Positions 16,202-24,045 of a stretch of DNA of 35,374 nt are shown in pieces. Under the pieces are notes generated by a model. It was not told the origin of the DNA, searched no databases, and saw only the letters and a list, made by a program, of their open reading frames with translations. The stretch's first letter is position 1; the number at the start of each line of letters is the position of its first letter. This stretch comes from Microbacteriaceae bacterium (GTDB lineage: Bacteria; Actinomycetota; Actinomycetes; Actinomycetales; Microbacteriaceae). A program made the position numbers and the translations under genes. The stretch is taken from contig JALRLI010000003.1 of the NCBI GenBank assembly GCA_023254555.1, forward strand, positions 1-35,374, read 5' to 3'.

Positions 16202-17326
16202 TTAGCGGTTGGCTGCGAGCACCTCGTCAACCTCGGTGTAGCCCATGCCCAGAGCGGTCGCGACTCCGTGGTTTGTGATTTCACCCTTGTGGGCGTTGAG
16301 ACCTTTCGCGAGAGCCGCATCATCGCTGAGCGCCTTGACCCAGCCTTTCTCTGCCAACGCAATAACGTAAGGAAGTGTTGCGTTGGTGAGTGCAACCGTG
16401 GAGGTTTCAGGAACCGCACCTGGCATATTCGCTACACAGTAGTAAATGCTGTTGTGAACTTCGAAGGTTGGATCGTCGTGTGTGGTTGGACGAGAATTCT
16501 CGAAACATCCGCCCTGATCGATCGCGATGTCCACGAGAACTGAACCGGGCTTCATCGCAGCAACCATCTCGTCCGTGACGAGCTTTGGCGCCTTTTCGCC
16601 TGGAATGAGAACTGATCCGATTACCAGGTCAGCATCGCGAAGCTGTTCTGCAATAGTGTGAGCGGTTGAGGTTCTGGTCTGGATGCGCTCGCCGTACTGG
16701 GTTTCGAGTTGCTTCAGTCGTGGCAGTGCAACGTCGATGATGGTTACGTCTGCGCCCATGCCGAGGGCGATAGTGGCTGCGTTTTCACCTGCAACTCCGC
16801 CGCCGATTACGACAACTTTGGCTTTGCGAGTTGCGGTGACGCCACCGAGGAGCACACCTCGACCGCCTGCTGGCTTCATGAGCTGGTAAGCGCCAATCTG
16901 AGCGGAGAGTCGGCCAGCGACCTCGCTCATGGGGGCAAGCAGTGGAAGGCTCCGGTTGTCGAGTTGCACGGTCTCGTAGGCAATCGCAGTAGTTTTCGAC
17001 TTGACGATTGCGTCGGTGCAAGGCTGTGAGGCGGCAAGGTGAAGGTAGGTAAACAGCACCTGATCCTCGCGCATGCGATCGTATTCGGCCGCGATTGGCT
17101 CTTTCACCTTCAGCACCATGTCAGCGTTCTGCCAAATTTCGTCGGCGGTCGAGACAATCTTGGCTCCAGCGGCTTCGAAGTCGGCGTCGCTAATGGCTGA
17201 TCCAAGACCAGCTCCTGCTTCGATCAGCACCTCATGTCCGCGGCGGGTGAGTTCGAACGTGCCGCTCGGCGTAATCGCGACGCGGTTTTCGTTGTTTTTG
17301 ATTTCGGTCGGGATGCCAACGCGCAT
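16202..17326 (-). CDS. ald: Alanine dehydrogenase
   Basis: A 374-residue enzyme, close to the usual 371, that interconverts L-alanine + NAD+ and pyruvate + ammonia + NADH. All key residues of the family fall at the expected numbers: R15 and K75 (pyruvate binding), H96 and D270 (catalysis), with the NAD-binding GGGVAGENAA at 175-184. ATG at 17326 (MRVGIP) is chosen over an upstream TTG because GGAGAAG precedes it. It diverges from an Lrp-family gene, and a palindromic site between them suggests control by that regulator, as with AldR in mycobacteria. Confidence 0.95.
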   Translation of the reverse strand: MRVGIPTEIKNNENRVAITPSGTFELTRRGHEVLIEAGAGLGSAISDADFEAAGAKIVSTADEIWQNADMVLKVKEPIAAEYDRMREDQVLFTYLHLAASQPCTDAIVKSKTTAIAYETVQLDNRSLPLLAPMSEVAGRLSAQIGAYQLMKPAGGRGVLLGGVTATRKAKVVVIGGGVAGENAATIALGMGADVTIIDVALPRLKQLETQYGERIQTRTSTAHTIAEQLRDADLVIGSVLIPGEKAPKLVTDEMVAAMKPGSVLVDIAIDQGGCFENSRPTTHDDPTFEVHNSIYYCVANMPGAVPETSTVALTNATLPYVIALAEKGWVKALSDDAALAKGLNAHKGEITNHGVATALGMGYTEVDEVLAANR

Positions 17327-17380
17327 TATCTTCTCCAATGAAAAACGGATGACTTAAATGTCTCCCTAAATTGTGCAAGA

Positions 17381-17392
17381 TATTCGTGAATA
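17381..17392. promoter_or_regulatory. Second inverted repeat in the ald-lrp gap
   Basis: TATTC-GT-GAATA is a short perfect inverted repeat 12 bases from the main palindrome at 17404. Lrp-family proteins usually bind several spaced AT-rich sites, so it may be an accessory site. Confidence 0.35.
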
Positions 17393-17403
17393 GATGGTGA
17401 AGT

Positions 17404-17424
17404 CCGAATTTTATTCGGTAAAAT
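17404..17424. promoter_or_regulatory. Lrp/AldR-type operator abutting a -10 box
   Basis: CCGAAT-TTT-ATTCGG (17404-17418) is a perfect 15-base inverted repeat of the AT-centred kind bound by Lrp/AsnC proteins. It is directly followed by TAAAAT (17419-17424), a likely -10 box for the regulator gene, so binding would cover that promoter's spacer (autoregulation) and could activate or repress ald on the other side. Confidence 0.6.
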
Positions 17425-17457
17425 GTGGTATTCATCGTAAATATTCTCAGTGAACGG

Positions 17458-17955
17458 ATGCACACCATGGCAGCTTCGAAGAATATTCGAGACTCCAGGC
17501 CGATTGACGATGTTGATCGGCGGCTCATCCAGCTTTTACAAGTGGACGGCCGCATCTCCAATAGTGAGCTCGCCCAGAAGGTCGGCATCGCACCATCCAC
17601 CTGTTTGGCGAGGATTCGCTCCCTGCTCGACCGCAAGATCATTACCGGTTTCACAGCCGAGCTAGATCCATCCGCGCTCGGCATAGATCTTGAGGTGTTG
17701 ATTAGTGTGAGCATCCGTGCCGGCGCTCGACAGAAGATCTCTGAGCTCAGCGAAGATCTGCGAAAACTGCCTCAGGTGATGCAGTTGTTCTTTTTGGGTG
17801 GCGTTGAAGACTTCATTATTCACCTGGCCGCCCACAATGCTGAAGAGGTTCGAGATTTTGTGATGGAGCACCTCACCGCGCATCCTGCTGTCGCCTCGAC
17901 GAGAACGAGTATTGTCTTCGAGCACTACCGCACTGGCTTGAGTGCCGAAATCTAA
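17458..17955 (+). CDS. Lrp/AsnC-family regulator (AldR-like)
   Basis: A 165-residue Lrp/AsnC-family regulator. The N-terminal winged helix-turn-helix (DVDRRLIQLLQVDGRISNSE, then LAQKVGIAPSTCLARI) is followed by the ligand-binding RAM domain (about 80-160). It is divergent from ald, so it is probably the alanine-responsive regulator of ald. The start is uncertain: ATG 17458 and ATG 17467 are both plausible and neither has a strong ribosome-binding site; a GTG at 17425 would lie before the predicted transcription start. The next gene, a DNA methyltransferase, begins four bases after its stop. Confidence 0.88.
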   Translation: MHTMAASKNIRDSRPIDDVDRRLIQLLQVDGRISNSELAQKVGIAPSTCLARIRSLLDRKIITGFTAELDPSALGIDLEVLISVSIRAGARQKISELSEDLRKLPQVMQLFFLGGVEDFIIHLAAHNAEEVRDFVMEHLTAHPAVASTRTSIVFEHYRTGLSAEI

Positions 17956-17958
17956 GCG

Positions 17959-18858
17959 ATGAATCGATACCATCAATTCATGGCTGCCGAACCGACTCCG
18001 ATATCAAAGCTGTCATTCGATGTCACCAGCCCGAATCGGGTTATTCACGGTAATAATCTTGAGATTCTTACTCAGCTACCTGACTCCACCTTTGATCTGA
18101 TTTATATCGATCCGCCCTTCAACACCGGTCGGGTGCAGACTCGGCCGCAGCTCAAAACCAAGCGCTCTGACTCAGGCGACCGCAAGGGTTTTGGCGGTGC
18201 GAGCTATGAGACCATCCGGGGAGTTGCGCTCTCATACGACGATGCATTCTCTGATTATTGGAGCTTTCTGGCGCCTCGACTCGAAGAAGCGTGGCGTTTG
18301 CTCAGCGAACGAGGAACGCTGTACTTGCACCTCGACTATCGCGAAGCGCATTATGCGAAGGTTTTACTCGATGGGATGTTCGGCCGCGAGTCATTTCTGA
18401 ATGAGATTATCTGGGCCTACGACTACGGCGCGAAGAGCAAGAAGAAGTGGCCGTCGAAGCACGACACCATTCTGGTCTACGTGAAAAGCCCTGATCACTA
18501 CATCTTCAATGCAGAAGCAGTCGACCGAGAGCCCTATATGGCACCGAGCTTGGTCACATCCGAGAAAGCTGAACGAGGAAAGCTGCCCACAGATGTCTGG
18601 TGGCACACAATTGTGTCGCCGACTGGTAAAGAGAAGACGGGCTATCCCACCCAGAAGCCACTGGGTATTCTTCGGAGAATCCTCCAAGCATCGAGCAACC
18701 AAGGTTCTTGGGTACTGGATTTCTTCGCGGGCAGCGGAACCACGGGCGCGGCGGCGGCTGAGCTCGACCGCCAGTTTGTGCTCATCGATCAAAATCCCGA
18801 GGCGATATCTGTTATTCGAAATCGACTTGAGAGCGCGGTCGAGTTTATTTCTGTGTGA
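17959..18858 (+). CDS. Orphan DNA methyltransferase, beta-class adenine-N6 type
   Basis: A 299-residue S-adenosylmethionine-dependent DNA methyltransferase with beta-class motif order: catalytic DPPFNTG at 51-57 comes first, YPTQKP (motif X) at 229-234, and the cofactor loop DFFAGSGTT at 254-262 last. [10 protein letters not shown] resembles adenine-N6 enzymes of the type III Mod group, but it is far shorter than a Mod subunit. The target site cannot be predicted. No restriction endonuclease or helicase gene is nearby, so it looks solitary. It lies three bases after the Lrp gene and its last 14 bases overlap the end of the convergent RraA-like gene. Confidence 0.88.
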   Translation: MNRYHQFMAAEPTPISKLSFDVTSPNRVIHGNNLEILTQLPDSTFDLIYIDPPFNTGRVQTRPQLKTKRSDSGDRKGFGGASYETIRGVALSYDDAFSDYWSFLAPRLEEAWRLLSERGTLYLHLDYREAHYAKVLLDGMFGRESFLNEIIWAYDYGAKSKKKWPSKHDTILVYVKSPDHYIFNAEAVDREPYMAPSLVTSEKAERGKLPTDVWWHTIVSPTGKEKTGYPTQKPLGILRRILQASSNQGSWVLDFFAGSGTTGAAAAELDRQFVLIDQNPEAISVIRNRLESAVEFISV

Positions 18859-19315
18859 CGATACCGTCCTCGTCAGACCAGACGGTCGCTCCGGGTTTGA
18901 ACGTAACACCGGCAATGGTCACAGGCACATCCATCTCTCCAGCGCCAGTCTTCGTTGATTTAGCAGGGTTGCTGCCGAGCGCTTTTAAACCAATAGGCAG
19001 TTCTGAAATTGCGTTTCGGTCTCGAATTGCGCCATTCACGATAATGCCAGCCCATCCATTCTCAACACCGAGCGCAGCAATGATGTCACCCACAAGTGCA
19101 GTTTCTAATGAACCGCTCCCGTCGATGACGAGCACTGCGCCGTTGCCGGGCGAAGAGAGAACCGATTTCAAGAGCGCATTGTCTTGAAAGCACTTGACAG
19201 TTCGAACTGGGCCTGTGAATTGTTTGTGCCCTCCAATGTTTTGAAATTGAACCGCCACAGATTGCAGCTGGTCGCCCATTTCATCCCATAGGTCTGCGGT
19301 ACTCACGTTTGTCAT
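18845..19315 (-). CDS. rraA: RraA-like protein (possible HMG/OAA aldolase)
   Basis: A 156-residue protein of the RraA family, close to the usual 160. Conserved features are TADLWDEM near the start, GDIIAALG (76-83) and the GAIRD motif with R98 and D99. Family members are either regulators of RNase E or metal-dependent 4-hydroxy-4-methyl-2-oxoglutarate/oxaloacetate aldolases; the G-x20-R-D arrangement seen here is the one needed for aldolase activity, so the regulator name may mislead. TACGCT lies six bases before the ATG, giving a possible leaderless start, though it is also just after the stop of the Old Yellow Enzyme gene, so read-through is likely. Confidence 0.88.
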   Translation of the reverse strand: MTNVSTADLWDEMGDQLQSVAVQFQNIGGHKQFTGPVRTVKCFQDNALLKSVLSSPGNGAVLVIDGSGSLETALVGDIIAALGVENGWAGIIVNGAIRDRNAISELPIGLKALGSNPAKSTKTGAGEMDVPVTIAGVTFKPGATVWSDEDGIVTQK

Positions 19316-19318
19316 GTG

Positions 19319-20398
19319 TTAAGCGTAGCCTCGCCAGAGCGAGTCAGGAATTGAAACATCGCTCACATTCAGTTCTTTGGCCCAGTTCAACGCGAAATGA
19401 GGATCTCGTAGCGCAGCTCGAGCGACGCAGACTGCATCCGCTTGGCCGGTAGTAACAATGGTCTCCGCTTGCGACGCAGTGTTAATCAGGCCCGCTACAG
19501 AAACGGTGAGGCCAGTCGCACGCTTGACTTCCTCGGCAAAAGGAACCTGATAGGAGGGACGCACCTGGATTGGTGCGGTGGCCACATTTCCGCCACTTGA
19601 GATATCAATGAGGTCAGCGCCGTCTTTCGAAACCCATTCGGCGACCACGGCTGTCTCATCTACATCGAAACCACCTTCGACCCACTCGCTAGCGGAGAAG
19701 CGAACGAAGAGCGGCACCTCGGGTTGAGTATGTCTAATCGCCGCAACTATTCGGCGAAGTAAGCGTGACCGGTTCTCGAGTGTGCCACCGTATTCATCGT
19801 CACGCTGGTTGCTTAGCGGCGACAAAAATTCGTGCAGCAGGTATCCATGCGCAGAGTGCACTTCGAGCACGTCGAAGCCAACAGCAACAGCCCTCGCCGC
19901 TGCCGCGACGAAGGCGTCAATGACCTGATCAATCTGTTCAAGCGTTATCGCAGCAGGGGCAGTCAAACCGTCGAATGCGATTGCAGATGGCGCGAGTGTT
20001 GGCCAGCCTCCGTTAGTGGCGTCTATTGTTCCGCTCGGAGAATCGGGCATCCATGGATACGTCGAGGCCTTGCGGCCGGCGTGAGCAAGTTGAATGCCAA
20101 TCCTGGCACCCTGCTGGTGTGCAAAGTCGATGATCGGGCGAAATTCTGCTGCTTGCTGGTCGTTCCAGATGCCAAGACACAGCGGTGTGATTCTGCCTTC
20201 GGGTGCGACACCCGTAGCTTCGACCATGACGAGGCCGGCGCCTCCACGAGAAAGCGCGCCGTAGTGAACTCGGTGCCACTCGCGTACCAAGCCGTCCTGC
20301 CCAGTTGCTTGGTACTGGCACATCGGGGCGACCCAAGCTCGATTCTTGAAGACAACATTTCTCACCGTTATTGGGTCAAAGAGCCTTATCGCAGCCAT
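19319..20398 (-). CDS. Old Yellow Enzyme-type NADPH:flavin oxidoreductase (YqjM-like)
   Basis: A 359-residue FMN-dependent ene-reductase of the thermophilic-like (YqjM) OYE class. C27 in APMCQYQ matches the redox-tuning Cys, QLAHAGRK (103-110) and HSAHGYLLHEF (181-191, with H181 and H184 binding the substrate carbonyl) are the class signatures, and the FMN phosphate site is in the C-terminal third (SVAGLI, VCVARAALRDP). The physiological substrate is unknown. The frame opens to 20515, but ATG at 20398 is chosen because MAAIRLFDP is the family start and TAGGCT lies seven bases upstream. It diverges from the photolyase gene. Confidence 0.9.
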   Translation of the reverse strand: MAAIRLFDPITVRNVVFKNRAWVAPMCQYQATGQDGLVREWHRVHYGALSRGGAGLVMVEATGVAPEGRITPLCLGIWNDQQAAEFRPIIDFAHQQGARIGIQLAHAGRKASTYPWMPDSPSGTIDATNGGWPTLAPSAIAFDGLTAPAAITLEQIDQVIDAFVAAAARAVAVGFDVLEVHSAHGYLLHEFLSPLSNQRDDEYGGTLENRSRLLRRIVAAIRHTQPEVPLFVRFSASEWVEGGFDVDETAVVAEWVSKDGADLIDISSGGNVATAPIQVRPSYQVPFAEEVKRATGLTVSVAGLINTASQAETIVTTGQADAVCVARAALRDPHFALNWAKELNVSDVSIPDSLWRGYA

Positions 20399-20405
20399 AC
20401 AGAAC

Positions 20406-20415
20406 AGCCTACGAT
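20406..20415. promoter_or_regulatory. Interlocked divergent -10 boxes (OYE / photolyase)
   Basis: AGCCTACGAT holds TACGAT on the plus strand (20410-20415), eight bases before the photolyase ATG, and TAGGCT on the minus strand (20411-20406), seven bases before the Old Yellow Enzyme ATG. The two boxes share the central TA, so both starts appear leaderless and cannot be melted independently. Confidence 0.5.
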
Positions 20416-20423
20416 GGAAATCG

Positions 20424-21809
20424 ATGAACGAAACTCTGGTCTGGCTGCGCGACGATTTGCGAATGGCCGATAATCCTGCCTTGAACGCGGCGGCTGAGCG
20501 CGGTGACCCAGTCACGTTGCTCTATGTGCTCGATGAGGTCTCAACCGGTGTGCGTCCGCTCGGAGCGGCGTCGAAGTGGTGGTTGCATCACAGCCTGCAA
20601 TCGCTGAGTTCAGACCTCAAAAAACTCGGCTTGAACATCGTGTTTCGCCGGGGTAGCGCGCTTGCGGTAGTGCCCGAAGTAGTCAGAGAGCTCGGCGCTG
20701 ACGCAGTCTATTGGAATCGGCGCTACGGGCTGGCGGAACGTGACATTGATACCCAACTCAAAACTGAGCTAAGGGAGCAGTCGATTGAGGTGCAGAGTTT
20801 TCGGGCGGGATTACTCATCGAGCCCTGGACTATCTCCACGGGAGCGGGTAAGCCCTACACAGTGTTCACTCCGTATTACAAGGCAACGCTGCAACGGCCG
20901 GAGCCGAGAGCACCGTTCCCAGTGCCGCTGGGGTTGAGCAGATCAACCATCACGCCACCCTCAGACGATATAGACCGCTGGTCACTACTCCCAACCTCAC
21001 CAGACTGGGCAGGAGGTCTGCGTGACCACTGGCAGCCAGGCGAAGCTGGCGCCATCGCGCAATTGAATGAGTTCATAGAGGAGCGGGTTGACGAGTATGC
21101 AGCAGGAAGAGATTTTCCTGCGCTACACAAGACAAGTGAACTCGCACCCCACCTGCGTTTCGGAGAGATAAGCCCTTTCCAGGTTTGGCACGAAGCGAAC
21201 AGCGCAGCGGTCGCGAACCCCGAAATTCGACAGGGCGTGCAATCCTTCTTGAGAGAACTCGCGTGGCGCGAATTCAGCTACAACCTGTTATTTCACTGGC
21301 CTGATCTCAGCACTCAAAACTTTAACCGCAAATTCGATACATTCCCGTGGTGGAATAAAGCAAATTCGCCTGAGTTTGAAGCATGGAAACATGGGAAAAC
21401 CGGAATTCCGCTGGTCGATGCGGGCATGCGCGAGCTCTGGCACACCGGCACAATGCACAACCGGGTGCGCATGGTCGTAGCTTCATTTCTGACAAAGAAT
21501 TTACGTATTGACTGGCGTCTAGGCGAGCAGTGGTTTTGGGACACGCTTGTCGATGCAGACCCTGCAAACAATCCTGCGAGCTGGCAGTGGGTAGCTGGAT
21601 GCGGTGCTGATGCTGCGCCTTACTTCAGAGTCTTCAATCCCGAGCTTCAGGCCAAAAAGTTTGACCCTGACGGTGAGTACATCCGCCGTTGGGTTCCCGA
21701 AGCGGTAGAGCCAGATGGCTCTTTTGCTCAGCATGATTCCTACAAGCCGATTGTGGATCTGAAGCTCAGTAGAGATCAGGCGCTCACTGCTTACGACGCG
21801 ATCAAGTGA
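20424..21809 (+). CDS. phrB: Deoxyribodipyrimidine photolyase (class I)
   Basis: A 461-residue FAD flavoprotein that uses blue light to split cyclobutane pyrimidine dimers. An N-terminal antenna domain (LVWLRDDLRMADNPAL at 5-20) precedes the FAD domain. The three electron-transfer tryptophans of Escherichia coli photolyase (W306, W359, W382) are matched by W321, W364 and W387, and the substrate and FAD segments ELAPHLRFGEIS (239-250) and NNPASWQWVAGCGADAAPYFRVFNP-type end are intact. The ATG at 20424 is the family start. Its last eight bases overlap the convergent small membrane gene. Confidence 0.93.
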   Translation: MNETLVWLRDDLRMADNPALNAAAERGDPVTLLYVLDEVSTGVRPLGAASKWWLHHSLQSLSSDLKKLGLNIVFRRGSALAVVPEVVRELGADAVYWNRRYGLAERDIDTQLKTELREQSIEVQSFRAGLLIEPWTISTGAGKPYTVFTPYYKATLQRPEPRAPFPVPLGLSRSTITPPSDDIDRWSLLPTSPDWAGGLRDHWQPGEAGAIAQLNEFIEERVDEYAAGRDFPALHKTSELAPHLRFGEISPFQVWHEANSAAVANPEIRQGVQSFLRELAWREFSYNLLFHWPDLSTQNFNRKFDTFPWWNKANSPEFEAWKHGKTGIPLVDAGMRELWHTGTMHNRVRMVVASFLTKNLRIDWRLGEQWFWDTLVDADPANNPASWQWVAGCGADAAPYFRVFNPELQAKKFDPDGEYIRRWVPEAVEPDGSFAQHDSYKPIVDLKLSRDQALTAYDAIK

Positions 21810-22059
21810 AGTCGTTGAGGGTCGCGAGCCTCGTATTGAGTGCAATTACAATTTGACCCCAGAATCCGGTGAATATCAGCTGCCAGATTGCCAGGATGAC
21901 GCCACCGAAGACGATGCCAAGAGTGTTCAGCGGTCGCAACGAAACCACAAAAGCGATGACTGCGAGTGTGAACCCAACTGCCACCTTGTCGCTCCAGAAA
22001 AGTGAGAAGAGCCCTACTAAGCCTGTTGTAGAGAGCTGAAGAAGTCGTAGCGTTCGCAT
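21802..22059 (-). CDS. Small hypothetical membrane protein
   Basis: An 85-residue protein with two or three hydrophobic segments (about 10-22, 25-42 and 47-72). No family recognised. TAACGT lies six bases before the ATG, inside a perfect palindrome, so it appears to be a regulated leaderless gene. It ends inside the photolyase stop region (eight-base convergent overlap). Confidence 0.6.
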   Translation of the reverse strand: MRTLRLLQLSTTGLVGLFSLFWSDKVAVGFTLAVIAFVVSLRPLNTLGIVFGGVILAIWQLIFTGFWGQIVIALNTRLATLNDFT

Positions 22060-22065
22060 GCGAAT

Positions 22066-22081
22066 ACGTTACGAGTAACGT
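22066..22081. promoter_or_regulatory. Palindromic operator over a -10 box
   Basis: ACGTTAC-GA-GTAACGT is a perfect inverted repeat with seven-base arms. On the minus strand its last six bases (TAACGT) form the -10 box of the 85-residue membrane protein. It also lies about 90 bases upstream of deoC. The form suits a dimeric repressor such as a LacI-, GntR- or DeoR-type protein; which one is unknown. Confidence 0.55.
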
Positions 22082-22156
22082 CTGCTGCGAATCCTTCAAT
22101 CACCGAGAATTCTTGGCAACTCGGTCAACCGCGGAGCTGTGAAGGACCTGTGTCGT

Positions 22157-22171
22157 TAGATTGTGAAGATG
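22157..22171 (+). promoter_or_regulatory. -10 box for leaderless deoC start
   Basis: TAGATT (22157-22162) is six bases before the ATG at 22169. No ribosome-binding site is present. Confidence 0.45.
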
Positions 22172-22846
22172 GACAGTATCGCAGCGATTATCGATCACAC
22201 TCTGCTCGCGCCTGAAACGACTACCGAGGAGTGTCGTGCCTTCCTGCACGATGCTCTGACACTCAACATTAAGCGAGTGTGCGTCTCGCCAATCTTCGTT
22301 CAGCTTGTGAAAAACGAGAGCCCGTTTGAGGCGGTCACAGTCGTCGGGTTTCCAAGTGGAGCTCACGAGGTTGAAGCCAAAGTGAACGAAATTGAATTAG
22401 CACTGCGATCAGGTGCTGATGAGATTGACGCGGTAGCGAACCTGAACTTCATCCGCTCTCATAGTTGGGCAGATGTGGAATCGGAGTTTCAAAGGTTGCG
22501 TGCAGCGACTCCAGCGAAGGTGCTGAAGGTTATCCTCGAGACGGCCTGCCTGAGTGACGATGAAATCATCGACGCGGTGAATATTGCTGCTGCGACCGGC
22601 ATTGACTTCGTGAAGACAAGCACGGGGTACCACAAATCTGGCGGCGCATCCGAGCACGCAGTCAGCCTGATGTCTCGAGCTGCAGCTGGTCGACTTGGGG
22701 TTAAAGCCTCAGGTGGTATTCGCAGTCTTGCTGATGCCAATGCCATGATTGCTGCCGGTGCCACTCGTCTCGGAGTTTCGGCTACCGCGAAGATCCTCGG
22801 CGGACCAGAACGCCCCAATGCGACAAATGAATCCGTTGGATACTAG
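22169..22846 (+). CDS. deoC: Deoxyribose-phosphate aldolase
   Basis: A 225-residue class I aldolase that splits 2-deoxyribose 5-phosphate to acetaldehyde and glyceraldehyde 3-phosphate in deoxynucleoside breakdown. The Schiff-base lysine is K149 in FVKTSTGY, with the supporting lysine K180 in GVKASGG and aspartate D87 in DEIDAVANL. Length is normal for the bacterial family. ATG at 22169 fits the -10 box; a GTG two codons earlier is the alternative. No other deo gene is next to it. The photolyase nearby gives a loose DNA-damage or nucleotide-salvage theme, by position only. Confidence 0.93.
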   Translation: MDSIAAIIDHTLLAPETTTEECRAFLHDALTLNIKRVCVSPIFVQLVKNESPFEAVTVVGFPSGAHEVEAKVNEIELALRSGADEIDAVANLNFIRSHSWADVESEFQRLRAATPAKVLKVILETACLSDDEIIDAVNIAAATGIDFVKTSTGYHKSGGASEHAVSLMSRAAAGRLGVKASGGIRSLADANAMIAAGATRLGVSATAKILGGPERPNATNESVGY

Positions 22847-22879
22847 CGCGCCATCACGAACAACGAACCACTCCATCTT

Positions 22880-22894
22880 TAGTGTGAACCTATG
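22880..22894 (+). promoter_or_regulatory. -10 box for leaderless ppx start
   Basis: TAGTGT (22880-22885) is six bases before the ATG at 22892, with no ribosome-binding site. Confidence 0.4.
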
Positions 22895-23845
22895 AGACTT
22901 GGTGTTTTAGACGTTGGATCGAACACCGTTCACTTGTTAATTGTGGATGCTCATCCGGGTGCAAGCCCAGTGCCTTACCACTCTGAGCGCTCAGTTCTTC
23001 GGCTGATGCAGTACCTTCAACCCGACGGGACAATCAGTGACGATGGTGTGCTGGCTCTTGAGAATGCAATCCAGTCTGCGGTGCAGACGATGCAGCACAT
23101 CGGTGTCGACGACATCCTTCCCACCGCTACGTCTGCAATCAGAGAAGCCGCAAACGGCCCTGAGGTTCTTGCTCAAATTGCTCGAGAGACCGGGATTGAG
23201 CTTCGGGTACTGAGCGGTGAGGATGAGGCCCGCATCACCATGCTGGCCGTACGGCGCTGGTTCGGCTGGTCAGCCGGTGAGATACTCCTGTTTGACATCG
23301 GTGGAGGCTCCTTCGAAATCGCCCAAGGCGCTGACGAGTATCCAGATGTCAGCGTTTCAGTTCCGCTCGGAGCTGGCCGGATGAAGCTCGAGTACTTACC
23401 AGATGATCCACCCCTTCGGGAAGACATCTCAGCCCTGAGAGCTCACGCACGAGAGGTCTTCACCGACGTTCGAAAGCTCTTCAAATCTCGACCGAAGCCA
23501 ACTCGAGTGGTTGGTACCTCAAAGACGATTCGCTCTCTCGCTCGATTGGTTGGAGGCGTGCCCGACGACGGGCAAAGCCCACCCCCGATGCACTACGCAA
23601 ACCTGAGAGATTGGGAACCACGACTCAGGGATATTCCCTCGAGTGCGAGGCAGCTGTTGCCGGGCATCACGCCCGAACGCAGTGAACAGATTGTGGCCGG
23701 CGCTGTGGTCGTACGAACCGCGATGAAAGTGTTCGGCGTTGAAACACTCGAAATCTCGCCCTGGGCACTGCGCGAAGGAATCGTATTGCGGTACATCGAT
23801 TCTCTGGATACCTCCGGCGCCGACCCAGTTAATCTCACGTTTTGA
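22892..23845 (+). CDS. ppx: Exopolyphosphatase / guanosine pentaphosphatase family
   Basis: A 317-residue member of the Ppx/GppA family (ASKHA fold), the short actinobacterial form without the C-terminal HD domain. Motifs: VLDVGSNT (5-12), ATSAIREA (79-86), LSGEDEA (107-113) and LFDIGGGSFE (133-142), which hold the phosphate and the catalytic Glu. It releases phosphate from polyphosphate or converts pppGpp to ppGpp; sequence alone does not decide. A -10 box six bases before the ATG suggests a leaderless message. The tRNA-Gln promoter overlaps its stop. Confidence 0.9.
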   Translation: MRLGVLDVGSNTVHLLIVDAHPGASPVPYHSERSVLRLMQYLQPDGTISDDGVLALENAIQSAVQTMQHIGVDDILPTATSAIREAANGPEVLAQIARETGIELRVLSGEDEARITMLAVRRWFGWSAGEILLFDIGGGSFEIAQGADEYPDVSVSVPLGAGRMKLEYLPDDPPLREDISALRAHAREVFTDVRKLFKSRPKPTRVVGTSKTIRSLARLVGGVPDDGQSPPPMHYANLRDWEPRLRDIPSSARQLLPGITPERSEQIVAGAVVVRTAMKVFGVETLEISPWALREGIVLRYIDSLDTSGADPVNLTF

Positions 23846-23871
23846 AACCTGCCCGCAAAGTAGGGTAGATT
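23842..23871 (+). promoter_or_regulatory. Promoter of tRNA-Gln
   Basis: TTGAAA (23842-23847, overlapping the ppx stop) and TAGATT (23866-23871) are 18 bases apart; transcription would begin near 23878, 26 bases before the tRNA. Confidence 0.6.
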
Positions 23872-23903
23872 TGCCTTTTGGCGCCCGCTTGCGGAAGTGC
23901 CAT

Positions 23904-23975
23904 TGGGGTATGGTGTAATTGGCAACACAGCGGTTTCTGGTACCGCCATTCTTGGTTCGAGTCCAGGTACCCCAG
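23904..23975 (+). tRNA. tRNA-Gln (anticodon CTG)
   Basis: A full 72-base cloverleaf: acceptor TGGGGTA pairs with TACCCCA, D arm GTGT/ACAC, anticodon arm GCGGT/ACCGC with loop TTCTGGT (anticodon CTG, reading CAG), and T arm CTTGG-TTCGAGT-CCAGG. The discriminator base is G. CCA is not encoded (CAA follows), so it must be added afterwards. Confidence 0.95.
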
Positions 23976-24029
23976 CAAGATTTTTGCAACTCATTTCCGA
24001 GGGTTTCGCCGAACACTTCGTGAACAGAC

Positions 24030-24045
24030 GATAATCGTGGGTGTG
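24030..24045 (+). promoter_or_regulatory. -10 box for the lipid kinase gene
   Basis: GATAAT (24030-24035) is seven bases before GTG 24043, consistent with a leaderless transcript. Confidence 0.4.

Noticed and set aside
23878..24042. N-terminal extension of the lipid kinase frame
   Set aside because: The extension would translate the tRNA-Gln gene; the conserved protein begins at 24043 or 24037.
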